Shown piece after piece: positions 47,758 to 57,204 of a DNA stretch of 64,000 bases. The notes under the pieces were generated by a model that worked only from the letters and a program-made list of their open reading frames with translations, made no database searches and was not told the origin of the DNA. The stretch covers positions 294,606 through 358,605 of the forward strand of contig CM030937.1 of NCBI GenBank assembly GCA_018136815.1, read 5' to 3'. Position 1 is the first letter of the stretch, and each line of letters starts with the position of its first letter. The position numbers and the translations under genes are program-made. This DNA comes from Isochrysis galbana (Eukaryota; Haptophyta; Isochrysidales; Isochrysidaceae).

Positions 47758-48423
47758 TCAATCCTTGTGACCAAGCTCTCGATTCAATGACTCTATCCAA
47801 CGCTCAAGACGTGATCCAGAGCGCACACCGGCGCCGACAGGTTCCCCAAACATATTGGTGCGCGGCCCCCCCACCGGGCCATATTTCCTCGGCCGGTTGC
47901 CCACATACCGCCAGCGCTTTCGCTCTTCCAAGCCAGGGGTCGAGAAATCAAGATGCTCCTTCAAGTGCGCAAAACTAGCAGCTCCGCTGGCATCGACTGT
48001 CTCCAGCAAAAGTGTGATGGCTGAAAACGCAGCCATCCGCAGGGGAATCTGTGTCAGAGTTGTGGCGCCGGCTGCGCCTCCACATAGCGCACCAACCATG
48101 CGACAGAACCGGTCGTCCCTTCTCCGAAAGCATTGGGCGATGCTCCGCCCCCCTGCGAAGCCAGCACTGATGCTCGCCCACCGGCGTGCGCTTGCGAGCG
48201 CAGCCGGTATCGGATTCCCTCGAGCGGTAAGGATGATGGTGGTGGCCCCACCCACGATGATGGCGCTGGCCGATACGGATGTGAGCACATCCTTCGGACC
48301 GGAGGCAACGCGCATCCGCACCTCTGGCCACGTATGCTGCTGTGGCGCTGCTCTCCCGATGCCTGTACCAGCGCCAGAGCCTGGCAACAGCCAGAGCAGC
48401 TTCAGAAGTGAGAGAACCCGCAT
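47758..48423 (-). CDS. Small glycine-rich membrane protein, possibly Tim17/22/23-like
   Basis: 221 residues, single exon, ATG at 48423; the frame continues upstream only through a CT-rich leader. An N-terminal hydrophobic stretch (LLKLLWLLPGSGAG) may be a signal or targeting helix. The centre has three or four Gly/Ala-rich hydrophobic helices: SASAIIVGGATTIILTA, SISAGFAGG, MVGALCGGAAGATT and MAAFSAITLLLE. The C-terminal 60 residues are basic with RKYGPVGGP. GxxxG-rich helices of this size are reminiscent of the Tim17/22/23 family of organelle import proteins, but no signature is decisive. Divergent from the decarboxylase. Confidence 0.6.
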   Translation of the reverse strand: MRVLSLLKLLWLLPGSGAGTGIGRAAPQQHTWPEVRMRVASGPKDVLTSVSASAIIVGGATTIILTARGNPIPAALASARRWASISAGFAGGRSIAQCFRRRDDRFCRMVGALCGGAAGATTLTQIPLRMAAFSAITLLLETVDASGAASFAHLKEHLDFSTPGLEERKRWRYVGNRPRKYGPVGGPRTNMFGEPVGAGVRSGSRLERWIESLNRELGHKD

Positions 48424-49115
48424 CGCAAAGCCGGCAGTTTGCGAGCGGGAGCCGGCAAGACAAGGCCGAAGGCCGCCTGGGTCGGCCGCGCCCTCGTGCG
48501 CCTCTCTCCTCGTCCGATCAACGACCTCTGAGCCACCGCAAACGGTCCCTGCTCGCTCTCGAGCCACCGAGGGAGAGAGAGAGGAAAGAGACAGAGAGAG
48601 TATGTGAGATCTCACATACCCTCTCAGGCGAGCGAGCGAGGAGAAAAAGACGCGGAGGGAAGAGAGAGGGAGAGACTGACCCTTCTCGTATCCATATAAA
48701 GGGGGCAGATCCAAAGAGAAAGATCAAGTGATTTGAGCGGGTCCGTCGTCAACCTTCCCCCCCCTCCTTCTCCTCTTCTCTTCTCTTCTCGAGATCTCTC
48801 TTTCTTGAATTTCCTCAACAATTTTGCCCTCCCCTCCCTCCGTCGTGCTGCTACGCGTCATCGATGATTGAGAGAGGGAGATCTTCTTCTGTTGTAGTAG
48901 CCCGATCTCCCCCCGTCATATTTTGGGCCCCTCCAAGAATATCTCGTTCTCTCGAATAACAAAGAGAAATTATCAAGTAATCTCTCGAATAAAACAAAGG
49001 AATTAGAGCATCGAGAGATACCTAGAGAGTACCTAATTACATTAGCTCTAGAAACCTAGAGAGAAAAGAGAGACGGAGAGGGAGAGAGGGAGAGACCTCG
49101 TCGTCGTCTCCGTCG
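48424..49115. promoter_or_regulatory. Divergent promoter region, membrane protein / decarboxylase
   Basis: Contains GA/CT-rich leaders on both sides, a striking palindrome (48594-48625), and AT-richer sequence 48930-49060 with repeated TCTCGAATAA and TCGAGAGA motifs. Regulatory role inferred from position. Confidence 0.5.
48594..48625. promoter_or_regulatory. Long palindrome between divergent genes
   Basis: GTATGTGAGATCTCACATAC at 48600-48619 is a perfect 20-base palindrome. Pairing continues outward for five more bases each side (GAGAG with CTCTC) after one mismatch. Such a dyad could bind a dimeric regulator or form a cruciform. Confidence 0.6.
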
Positions 49116-51410
49116 ATGGGCGCGAGCGGCGCGGCGGCGCGACTGCCGCTGCTGCCGCTACGCGCGCTCTCGTTCGCTCTGCCGCTCGCGTGCCTGGCGG
49201 TGCGCCGATGGTGGTGGCGGGGACGGCGCGCCATCAGACACGACAGGCAGCCCACCTCGCTCGACCCGCCCGATGCCAACAGTTGGGCAGAGCTCCGCCG
49301 CCTCGCGCACTCGCTGCTCGACGCATCTCTCGACCGGATGGAATCGGCGCTGGACGGGCGCGTCTGGACGCCGCTTCCAAAGTCAATGAGGGAGGAGCTT
49401 GAGGTAGAGCTCCCGCCAGCCACGCCGCTCGCCCGCGGAGAGCTCGTTGCGCGGCTAAGGGCGCTGCTGCCGTATGGTGTCGGCAACACACATCCGCGCT
49501 TCTTCGGGTGGGTCCATGGTTCGGGCTGCCCCGGCGTCGTACTCCCGGAGCTTGTGGCCGCGGCGATCAACGCCAACTGCGGCGGGCGTGATCACGCGGC
49601 GATCCACGTCGAACAGCAGGTGCTTCGCTGGTCACGGACGATCATGGGCTTCCCTGCGGACAGTGGAGCCCTCTTGGTGTCTGGAACATCTATGGCGACG
49701 CTGGTGGCGCTCAAGGTGGCGAGAGACGTACACTGTGCGCACGCCTGCCGACAAGACGGTATGACGTCGGCAGGACGGCTGGTTGGCTACACCTCTGATC
49801 AAGCGCACTCGTGTCTGGATCTCGCATTCGATATCTTGGGTCTAGGCTCCGATCAGCTTCGCAAGGTCACATGCCATGAGGCAACGTTTGAGATGGACCT
49901 GGTCGCGCTGGCAGAGCTGGTGAACGCCGATAGACGAGCTGGACTCATCCCTTTCTTTGTGGCGGGAACTGCAGGCACGGTGGGCGTCGGCTCGATTGAC
50001 GACCTTGAGGGTATTGCCGACTTTTGTCAGCGCGAGCAGCTGTGGTTCCACGTCGACGGGGCCTTTGGGGCGGCAGCTATTCTGTCTCCACTGATTGCGC
50101 CTCGCCTATCGGGCCTGCACCGGGCAGACTCTCTGGCCTTCGACTTTCACAAATGGTTCCACGTAGCTTACGACGCCGGGTGTGTGCTGGTTCGCGATGG
50201 AGACGCCCACTTGCGCTCGTTCCACAACCGCGCGGACTACCTGCTAAACAACCTCTCGGGGAATGCGGGAGGGCGCGAACGGGGCATTGCTGCGGGGCGA
50301 ACATGGCCAACAGACTTTGGGCCCGAGCTCAGTCGAGGTTTCCGAGCGCTCAAGGTATGGTCTCATCTGCTTGAGCATGGCACCGACGCACTCGGGGCCA
50401 CGATCTCGTCCAATGTGCACTTAGCAGCGCAGCTTGCGCGGCTTGTTGACTCGGCCCCCAATCTGCACCGCCTCGCACCTACCGCGCTTAACATTGTTGT
50501 CTTCCGCTACGAGCCGACGGTAGGCTCGAGGAGTACTCCCGATGATAGAGATGATACGCCACGCACCGCGCAATGCAAGGTCCAGGCGGCAGCGTACGAC
50601 GCGCTGGAGAAGCCAAACAGGCAAACCCATTTAACGCAGGGCAGCAGTAGGTTGGATTCGGCCAATGTGTTGCGATGTCGGTCCTCGCTGTTGGCCGAAC
50701 GTCATGGTAACATCACGCCCAAGTCAATCCGGCCTTCTGCATCAACCTCTCCCAGCCGTCGCAAATCGCTGAATCTTTTGCGTCCCAACGATGGTGCTCC
50801 TGCTGCGGAAGCCCCATCGTCCATCTTGGCGAGGGATGCTATTGGGGCGGTTTCGGCGGGGATCTACTCTCACTCGCCGAGCTCGGTACTTGGTGAAATG
50901 GCCCGCCGTCGTTCCAGTGAGAATGGGCGCGGGAGCAACATCAGCGAGGCGATCGCTGACTCCGCCACGGACAACCGTCCTGCCACACGAGAGCACAGCT
51001 ACACTGACGCGTGCAGCACATCGCCTGGCAAATCTCCAGGGACGCCCTCCCGCCTCAATGGTTGCGTTGAATTCAATGGCAGTCCCCTTAGCCTGCCCTC
51101 AATTCAGCGCGCGTGCAGCGCCGCGACGGCTAACTCCACAATTCACAGGGAGGCGGAGGTCGAATTAGCACTAGACGCCCTGAATGATGCCATTGTGGTG
51201 GAACTTCAGGAGCGCGGCGTGGCGGCGCCCTCTACGACACGCGTTCGCGGCAGGCTTGCAATCCGGGTCAACTTGACGAATCATCGAACGCGCCCCTCGG
51301 ATCTCGAGCTTCTACTTCAAGCAGTGCGCGAGCTCGGAGCAGAGCTAGCACCGAGGTGGCCTGTCCTCCTCACCCCGCCATTATTTGAGCCAACGGCCCG
51401 GCACGCGTGA
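49116..51410 (+). CDS. Group II PLP-dependent amino acid decarboxylase with a Ser-rich insertion
   Basis: Predicted to decarboxylate an aromatic or acidic amino acid using pyridoxal phosphate; substrate unknown. 764 residues, single exon. An N-terminal hydrophobic segment (ALSFALPLACLAV) followed by WWWRGRR suggests a signal anchor. Family marks: NTHPRFFGWVHGSG, ANCGGRDHAAIHVEQQV, HVDGAFGAAA with the Asp that contacts the cofactor nitrogen, and AFDFHKWFHVAYDAG with the Schiff-base Lys. After NIVVFRYEP the conserved C-terminal domain is interrupted by about 200 Ser/Arg/Pro-rich residues, then resumes as LDALNDAIVVELQERGV and AIRVNLTNHRT. The usual family length is near 480-500, so the insertion explains the excess. 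An unspliced intron in frame is an alternative. Confidence 0.92.
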   Translation: MGASGAAARLPLLPLRALSFALPLACLAVRRWWWRGRRAIRHDRQPTSLDPPDANSWAELRRLAHSLLDASLDRMESALDGRVWTPLPKSMREELEVELPPATPLARGELVARLRALLPYGVGNTHPRFFGWVHGSGCPGVVLPELVAAAINANCGGRDHAAIHVEQQVLRWSRTIMGFPADSGALLVSGTSMATLVALKVARDVHCAHACRQDGMTSAGRLVGYTSDQAHSCLDLAFDILGLGSDQLRKVTCHEATFEMDLVALAELVNADRRAGLIPFFVAGTAGTVGVGSIDDLEGIADFCQREQLWFHVDGAFGAAAILSPLIAPRLSGLHRADSLAFDFHKWFHVAYDAGCVLVRDGDAHLRSFHNRADYLLNNLSGNAGGRERGIAAGRTWPTDFGPELSRGFRALKVWSHLLEHGTDALGATISSNVHLAAQLARLVDSAPNLHRLAPTALNIVVFRYEPTVGSRSTPDDRDDTPRTAQCKVQAAAYDALEKPNRQTHLTQGSSRLDSANVLRCRSSLLAERHGNITPKSIRPSASTSPSRRKSLNLLRPNDGAPAAEAPSSILARDAIGAVSAGIYSHSPSSVLGEMARRRSSENGRGSNISEAIADSATDNRPATREHSYTDACSTSPGKSPGTPSRLNGCVEFNGSPLSLPSIQRACSAATANSTIHREAEVELALDALNDAIVVELQERGVAAPSTTRVRGRLAIRVNLTNHRTRPSDLELLLQAVRELGAELAPRWPVLLTPPLFEPTARHA

Positions 51411-52742
51411 TGCCAGTATGAGATGGTGCGATGCCCGCATTAGGAGAAGGAGAGTGCGGCGATATGCACAATGGGTCAAAGGAGGGGTGTGGGCGTTGGT
51501 CATGGGCTATGTTGCTCTCTCTTGATATGCCAACGAGAGGAGGTCAGCGGCCACGTAATCATCCAGTACGCACATGCAGCATGCTATCATCGTACAGAGT
51601 GTACAACTACTACGCAGCTACGACTAGGCAATAGCACAAATTTTAACTCAAGAGGTGCGTGGTAACCTTGGGTTCTATTTGCAACAAGATATTCAGTTGT
51701 GTGTATTGATGAGGTGTGTTCCTCTCCATATGTGACGCATGCTAATGTAGTGACGAGTGGTCTTTGTAGTTGCGCATGTGTTAGGCTAAGGCCAAAGGCC
51801 AGAAGGTTGACAATTTCTTGTCATGACCTTTGCCCTCGCCAAGTGGTGCAGCGTCCCCCTAACGGAAAGCAACGAGCAACTTGGCGAATGCCTTCGTCCC
51901 CTCAGCGCCTTCCCCCCCCTCCGTCACGCGCGCTCACGCTCTGCCCGTAAAGAATTTGCGGTCGCGCCCGCGGGGGTACCAAATGAAAGGGAAGGGCCAA
52001 ACGACCTTGGTGGCAATGGCGGGCTGTGTCGCTCAGGGTGCGGCGCGAGCAACGACTCGCAGGCACATAGACGGGCATGGTCCTGGCTGGAGGGCGGTTC
52101 GGCTGTGTGGCATCCGCCATGATCTGGTCGGCCGGCGCGGCGGGATGGGCGGTGGAGAGGAGGATGGGAGCGTGGCGTGCTCCATGACCCTATCGTTTCA
52201 ACGATAGTTGTATAGGGAAGGGTGAGGGACGAATTGGTGGTGCCCAATAGTCAGCTCACACCGCGAGCGCGGCCATAGATCATCAAGATTTTATAACGGC
52301 CCAACCATTCGCCAAGCGCGGATATGCAAGCGGTGTGCAGGGAGGGGGAAGCGGTGGCGCGGCATGGCGTGGCCGATCACAAACGCAGCCACAGAGCGAA
52401 GCACGGGCGTTTTCACACCACACATGGCACACCCAGCAAATCGCTTTCCATCTGCGACGTGATGTATTGTCAAAGGTGAACAAGCATGCATCCGCACTAG
52501 CACATGGCGACGGACTTTGGCTGGATTTCAACATGAGATGCGAGCGATGTTTTTGAAGTTCTCCTAAGTTTGTTGCGTGTATACGTTACTAAGGTACGGT
52601 GGCGAAGGAAAATCACAAAGGTGGAGGTAAGGGTGTTGTGTCGAAGACCAATGAGCACCTCATCTGGACCTGCTGAGTTTCGTGACCGTTCCTATCAGCC
52701 GAAGAGTCGCATGGCACACCGACGTCAGTAACAGTGGATCAC
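51411..52742. other. Spacer between convergent decarboxylase and DUF1365 genes
   Basis: No supported gene. 51590-51760 is relatively AT-rich and probably 3' UTR of the decarboxylase. Holds family A copy 3 (52080-52215). Confidence 0.6.
52080..52215 (+). repeat. Dispersed repeat family A, copy 3
   Basis: GGCGCGGCGGGATGGGCGG, GAGAGGAGGATGGGAGCG and TCCATGACC are followed by a hairpin with 8-base arms CTATCGTT and AACGATAG (52190-52207). It is the best match to copy 2. Confidence 0.7.
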
Positions 52743-53675
52743 TCACCCATTCCAAGGATAGCGTGTGGCATCACGCCAAGTGTAGCATGGTGGTGCATGG
52801 CCTTTGCGCCCGGACCCAAGGGCAGGACAAACCAATCGGCCGGAGTCACGGGCTTGTTCGAGGATTTCCCGCTTGTAGGCCTCCGGGTCCGAACTCTTCG
52901 GATGCGAAAGGAAGGCAACGCCGCGCCAGATCAAGACCACCGCATGCCAGTATATCCAAATAGCCACCTTGTGAGGCATTAGAAAAGCCCACCATTCGGA
53001 TGACTTTGGCGGCTGAATCCGTTGCGCCCTCAGACTGGCATCGAAGAAGCGCCCCATCTCCCTGTGGTCGCACGAGACACTGAGGCACAGAGAATCTCCC
53101 GGGTCGCGCGCGTGCAGAATCCACGTGCTCTTCATATCTTGCAAGGGGCTCACATGCATTGCCTTGGGGAGCGCGTCGTGATCGGGCGCAAATGCAAATC
53201 TCACACGATCTGACCATGGCGTATTGGTAACCTCGGCAAGGCAGCACCGCAGCGTTCCAGCAGCATCATAGCAGAAGTAGACGACAATCGGGTTCTCCTC
53301 AAACCCCGCACTCGCAGGCAGCAGCAGCAAGCGCACTTTGCCATCGCAGCCGCTCTCCTGCCTGGCCTGATCGGCAGTCAGCCGGTCGGCCAGCTGGTCA
53401 GCGCAGCATGCTGGCGGGCGCGGATGGTCCAAATCGAGAACACAATAACGGACCGGGTACCTGAAGCTGTGCACCACCGGCTTGGTCCGCGTGTGCTCCA
53501 CGACCCCCTCATAGAAGTCGCATGCAGGCCGCTCGTCTGCGGCGGCCGAGGCACCAAGCGTGTGCCGGAGACCGAGGCGTACTGCCTCGAAGAGTGCGCG
53601 AAGGAGAGAGAGGAGCACACATCCGAGGAGCGAGCATAGCATCGCCACGGGGCGCAGCGCCTCCTTCCACCCCAT
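52743..53675 (-). CDS. DUF1365 family protein
   Basis: 310 residues, single exon; the longer frame to 53918 opens with TTG, so the ATG at 53675 was used. It starts with a hydrophobic segment (PVAMLCSLLGCVLLSLLRAL) that may anchor it. Domain marks: HSFRYPVRYCVLDLDHPRPP, NPIVVYFCYDAAGTLRCCL, AEVTNTPW, and KAMHVSPLQDM with the DPGDSLCLSVS that follows. These follow the DUF1365 consensus, whose biochemical role is not established; in bacteria it is often near cyclopropane-fatty-acid synthase-like and flavin amine oxidase genes. No such neighbour is seen here. Confidence 0.88.
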   Translation of the reverse strand: MGWKEALRPVAMLCSLLGCVLLSLLRALFEAVRLGLRHTLGASAAADERPACDFYEGVVEHTRTKPVVHSFRYPVRYCVLDLDHPRPPACCADQLADRLTADQARQESGCDGKVRLLLLPASAGFEENPIVVYFCYDAAGTLRCCLAEVTNTPWSDRVRFAFAPDHDALPKAMHVSPLQDMKSTWILHARDPGDSLCLSVSCDHREMGRFFDASLRAQRIQPPKSSEWWAFLMPHKVAIWIYWHAVVLIWRGVAFLSHPKSSDPEAYKREILEQARDSGRLVCPALGSGRKGHAPPCYTWRDATRYPWNG

Positions 53676-53959
53676 TCGCCCGCACCTCGCAGCAGCAACG
53701 CGAGTCGTTGACGGAGAGCCTGAGAGGAAGGCGAGGGCCAGAGTAAAAGAAAGGTAGAGTACTCTAGAGGCTATCGCTTCGCAGGCAGCAGCGCCGATGG
53801 CGCCTGGGGCCTCCCCAGGGCATGCAGCGGCCACCAAGGGGCCCCCAGGTGGGTACTCGAAGTCGGCGCGCGACGTATAGGCAAAGGAGCGGCTCGGCGT
53901 CCTCGAAGACGTCCGCAAGGCGGTGGGTGGAGCATTGCCGTGCGACGGGCGAGAGCGCT

Positions 53960-54400
53960 CGTCTCGCGGGTCGCTCGGGCAAGTTCCCCAAGGCCACCGA
54001 GGGGAAGATACGCCAGGCGCTCTCCAAGACGGCCGTGCCCGATAAATTCATCCGTGACCACCACTCGCAGGTGTTGACGAACGACGAGAGGATGGAGTTG
54101 GGCGAGTGGCTCATCCAGTGCGCGGACGCATAGGAGCCACGTGACCGACATGACATTCCTCGCCGCCACTTCCACTTGCCTCTTGCCTTGCGGCAAGCCT
54201 CTCTCACCTTCAAACGAGCTCCCCCGACCTGTTGCCTCGTCGAAATCAGCCATCCGTGGAGCCCATTGGACGTCCGATGTCTCCGAGGGAGGCCCGGAGA
54301 GCCCAACTTCGAACTGATGCCGGAAGCGCTGCGCGCCCGTTTTCGACGATCCATCCAGATGAGTGGCCTTGCCAGACACCAAATACACGGGGGCCACCCG
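53960..54400 (+). mobile_element. Possible DNA transposase remnant
   Basis: A frame including GKFPKATEGKIRQALSKTAV, then FIRDHHSQVLTNDERMELG and EWLIQCADA ends in a stop near 54131; a second frame continues with transposon-like basic sequence. The pattern resembles the helix-turn-helix start of CENP-B/pogo-like transposases (LTNDER..ELGEWLIQCA). Evidence is weak. Confidence 0.25.
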
Positions 54401-54429
54401 CACAGTCACGCCAATCGGCGGGACGCGTC

Positions 54430-54543
54430 TAGGTAGAGCACGAGGGGACGAGCCGCAAGGCAGGTGGAGGGGGAGGGAAGGGAAGCGGGCGTGGCTGCGT
54501 AGATACTGTGCAGGGTCGCGCGCGCGGCGAGACTATTAAGAAG
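54430..54543 (+). repeat. Dispersed repeat family D, copy 2
   Basis: TAGGTAGAGCACGAGGGGA, GCCGCAAGGCAGG, GGGCGTGGCTGCGTAG and GGCGAGACTATTAAGAAG align in order to 23813-23937. Confidence 0.65.
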
Positions 54544-54839
54544 TTTTTTTTTTACTTATCGATCCGGAGGCCCACATTTTTTTATCGTCGGACCGGGGGA
54601 AGATTTCCCCTCGTCTCTCTCCCCGCTCGATTCCGAATCCGAGGCAAAGCGATGGCGACCGACCCGCCTGACAGGCCGACCTTCGCCGCGCTCCAGCGAG
54701 AGCACGGCGCGGTGGTCAGCCCCCCCTTGTCTCTGGTCTCTGGTGCGTTCGGACTAAATGGTGCCCGGGTACACCGGTCGGCGGTCTCACCGGCGTTTCA
54801 TGCCACCGCACTCGGCCGATTTCTGCTTCACCTGCCCAC

Positions 54840-55050
54840 GCAACTAAGTTTATACTTGGTTCGCCCATGGGGGGGCACGAGCCCCCCCCTCTCTCCACTC
54901 CTTCCCTGCCGTGGGGGAGGAACCGCACCCATCACCCATCCTCCTGGCATGCCTGACGGCTTGCCAGGAGCCCACTGCCCTGCTGACCTACTCTCCCACT
55001 GACAGGCACGCCTGGTTCGCTCGTCCTAGCCCCTCGTGGCCAGCCCATCG
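54840..55050 (+). repeat. Dispersed repeat family E, copy 2
   Basis: CAACTAAGTTTATACTTGGT at 54840, then CCCCTCTCTCCACTCC, GGCTTGCCAGGAGCCC, CCCTGCTGACC and CGTGGCCAGCCC; inverted relative to 29430-29650. Confidence 0.7.
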
Positions 55051-55221
55051 CTCCAATGTCGCATTCGCGATGTCTCAGAGGCAAAAAGAAATAACAGTAA
55101 AGAAAAACAGTAAACAGTAAAAAGAACAGAGGAAGAAAGAAGAAGAAGAGTGAAAAAGAAGAAAAAAACTAGAGTATATAGGGCGGTTCTCAGCCCTTCC
55201 CATCGGCCCTATGGCTACGTA

Positions 55222-55330
55222 AACTCTCGCGTGGCATAGTGGTTCAACCCATCGCCTCCACCAACCTTTTGCTCTGGGTCGCGAGTTCGAGTCCGGACGG
55301 AGCGCTGTGCAGTTCGAGCCCCGCTCCTTC
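55222..55330 (+). repeat. tRNA-like element, possible SINE head
   Basis: TGGCATAGTGG (55232-55242) matches the Pol III A box. GAGTTCGAGTCC (55283-55294) matches the B box. Spacing fits a tRNA with a long variable arm, but the acceptor ends do not pair, so a functional tRNA is unlikely. A second B-box-like AGTTCGAGCCC follows near 55312. An A-rich tract lies just upstream (55083-55180). Confidence 0.45.
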
Positions 55331-55339
55331 TCCTCTCCG

Positions 55340-55775
55340 CTCTTCTGTCGGAGCGAGGCTCGTTTCCTCATTGGAAACGAGTCGCGGAGGCGCACCGGCG
55401 GCTAGCGCGGCGCACGGTTCATCCGGGGAGCCCGAAACGGGCTCATCGGGAGAACGGGGAGGGCAAATGACGGGCATGTGAAATTGACGGGGAAGTGGCA
55501 CGGAACGCGAATCGAAGGGACGGAGGCGCACGGTTCATCCGGGGAGCCCGAAACGGGCTCATCGGGAGAACGGGGAGGGCAAATGACGGGCATGTGAAAT
55601 TGACGGGGAAGTGGCACGGAACGCGAATCGAAGGGACGGAGGACGTAGGGAAGGGCGCGGCGAGCAGATACCGCTTGATTGGGACTCGTAGGGACTTGTA
55701 GACTCAAAAGGATGACTCGGAAGACTCGGGGCTTGGGGGTACTCAGGGGCTGCAGGCTGCAGGTCACCAACAGGC
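55340..55775 (+). repeat. Dispersed repeat family B, copy 2
   Basis: Matches 19262-19610 in block order from GCGAGGCTCGTTTCC to GGTCACCAACAGG. It differs by an internal 116-base duplication. Confidence 0.7.
55410..55641 (+). repeat. Exact 116-base tandem duplication
   Basis: 55410-55525 and 55526-55641 appear identical base for base by eye, from GCGCACGGTTCATCC to GGGACGGAG. Identity points to a very recent event or an assembly effect. Confidence 0.85.
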
Positions 55776-56034
55776 GATACAGTGGGTAAAACCACACAAA
55801 CCAACACTCTGCACTCAAACATTCACGGTAACAGGCTGGAAACATACGTCAAACGAACCCCTCTGGTGAGCAGATTCAGGAGTGCCCACCAGAAAAAGAG
55901 GAGAGAGAGAGAGAGAGAGCGAGAGAACGAGGGCTCGGGGGTCAAAACACAATTCGGACTCCGGCTCGGACTACAGAGTAAAATCCAGTGCCCTCGCGAG
56001 TCCTGCCTCGAGTCTCGCGAGGCAGCGCCGAAGG

Positions 56035-56205
56035 ACGCTGAAGGAAGCGCTGCGGGACAGCGCTGAAGGACGCAGAAGGACACTGAAAGACGCTGCAAGA
56101 CGCGCTGCGGGACATCGCTGACGGACAGGGGGGGGGCGCTGAGAGACACTGGGAGACGCTGAGGGACGCTGGGGAACGCTGAGGGACACGCTGGGAGACT
56201 TTCGC
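56035..56205 (+). repeat. Degenerate minisatellite with CGCTGAGGGA-like units
   Basis: About fifteen imperfect 8-12-base units such as GCTGAAGGA, GCTGCGGGA, GCTGAGAGA and GCTGGGAGA. On the minus strand it reads as Ser/Arg-rich low-complexity protein, which I reject as coding. Confidence 0.75.
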
Positions 56206-56515
56206 GCGGGGGGTTGAGGGAAGAGAAGACGGCGCCTCAACGCGCGGACGCGGAAGAGAGCCGCCGTCTCGGCGCGCGGAGGGGGGGGAAGCGGCGGAGG
56301 AGGGGAAGGAAATCTGCGGAGGGGGGGGGAGGCCGCCGTCTCGGCGCGCGGAGGGGGGGGGACCGCGCGGAGGGGGGGGAAGGGAACGGCGGAGGGGGGG
56401 GAACAGCGGAGGGGAAGGGGAGGAGCGGGGGGGGGGGGGAGGGGAGGAGCGGAGGGGGGGGAAGGGGGGAGCGAAAGGGGGGGGGGAGAAACTGCCGAGG
56501 GGGGTGAGATCGCAA
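56205..56515 (+). repeat. G-run-rich, quadruplex-prone block
   Basis: More than a dozen runs of 5 or more G, spaced by GCGCGGA and GGCGGAG; CGCCGTCTCGGCGCGCGGA recurs at about 56261 and 56333. Confidence 0.8.
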
Positions 56516-56727
56516 CACTGACCCAATCCTCCCTCACATTCACGTATTTTTCCCGGCCTGGCCCGGGAAAATCAGGGAGTGGAGAGAGGGGAGGGAGGAG
56601 AGTTGCGGAAGGAGGGGGAAACCGCGGAGGGGGTGAATCACAATACTGACCCAATCCTCCCTCACATTCACGTATTTTTCCCGGCCTGGCCCGAGAAAAT
56701 CAGGGAATGGAGAGAGGGGAAGAGGGG
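56513..56727 (+). repeat. 128-base-offset direct repeat with hairpin
   Basis: ACTGACCCAATCCTCCCTCA to AAAATCAGGGA.TGGAGAGAGGGG at 56518-56595 recurs at 56646-56723 with few changes. Each copy contains a hairpin, TTTTCCCGG and CCGGGAAAA (second copy CCGAGAAAA), around CCTGGC. Confidence 0.8.
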
Positions 56728-56822
56728 AACTGCAGAAGGTGGAGGGAACTGCAGAAGGGGAGGGAACTGCAGAAGGGGGGGGAACTGCAGAAGAGGGAGG
56801 GAACTGCAGAAGAGGGGGGGCC
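56725..56822 (+). repeat. Minisatellite of GGAACTGCAGAAG units
   Basis: Five units of about 19-20 bases, each GAACTGCAGAAG plus a purine spacer. Confidence 0.85.
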
Positions 56823-57204
56823 AGTTCTGTTACCTGCATCTCTTTCCTTAAACGCGTGGACAATTACCGTAACGGTAAAAATAAAACTCAAATCTTCGAA
56901 TTTCGAGACGAAAATCGGCGAACCAGGACTGGAGCCCACGGAGAATCCGAATCGGCACGCCTTGCGTGACCACGACGAACATAGAAGACGATATATAACG
57001 AAGAAGGAGCGCGCTCATGCCGAAATATTCACGCCGAGAGGCCTGAATACAACATCTTCTTCTACCGTTAAATTCCGCGCTCCGCCTACTGTTAAAAATC
57101 CTGCCTCCGTCGCCTTGCCAAGACATTTCCTCTGCCTTCCTGCCGGCTTCCTTGCCAGTTCCTTCCGCCCCGGTCTCCCGCTTGTCTCCAAAATCGGTTT
57201 CACC

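Noticed and set aside
53676-53918. N-terminal extension of the DUF1365 protein
   Set aside because: The longer frame opens with TTG; the first ATG at 53675 precedes the domain and gives a sensible hydrophobic N terminus.
54508-55002. 164-codon plus-strand frame
   Set aside because: The only plausible start (MATDPPDRPTF near 54651) runs straight into repeat E; without a splice partner it cannot be called a gene.
55222-55330. Functional tRNA gene
   Set aside because: A and B boxes are good, but the flanking sequences do not form an acceptor stem, so only a tRNA-like SINE head is claimed.
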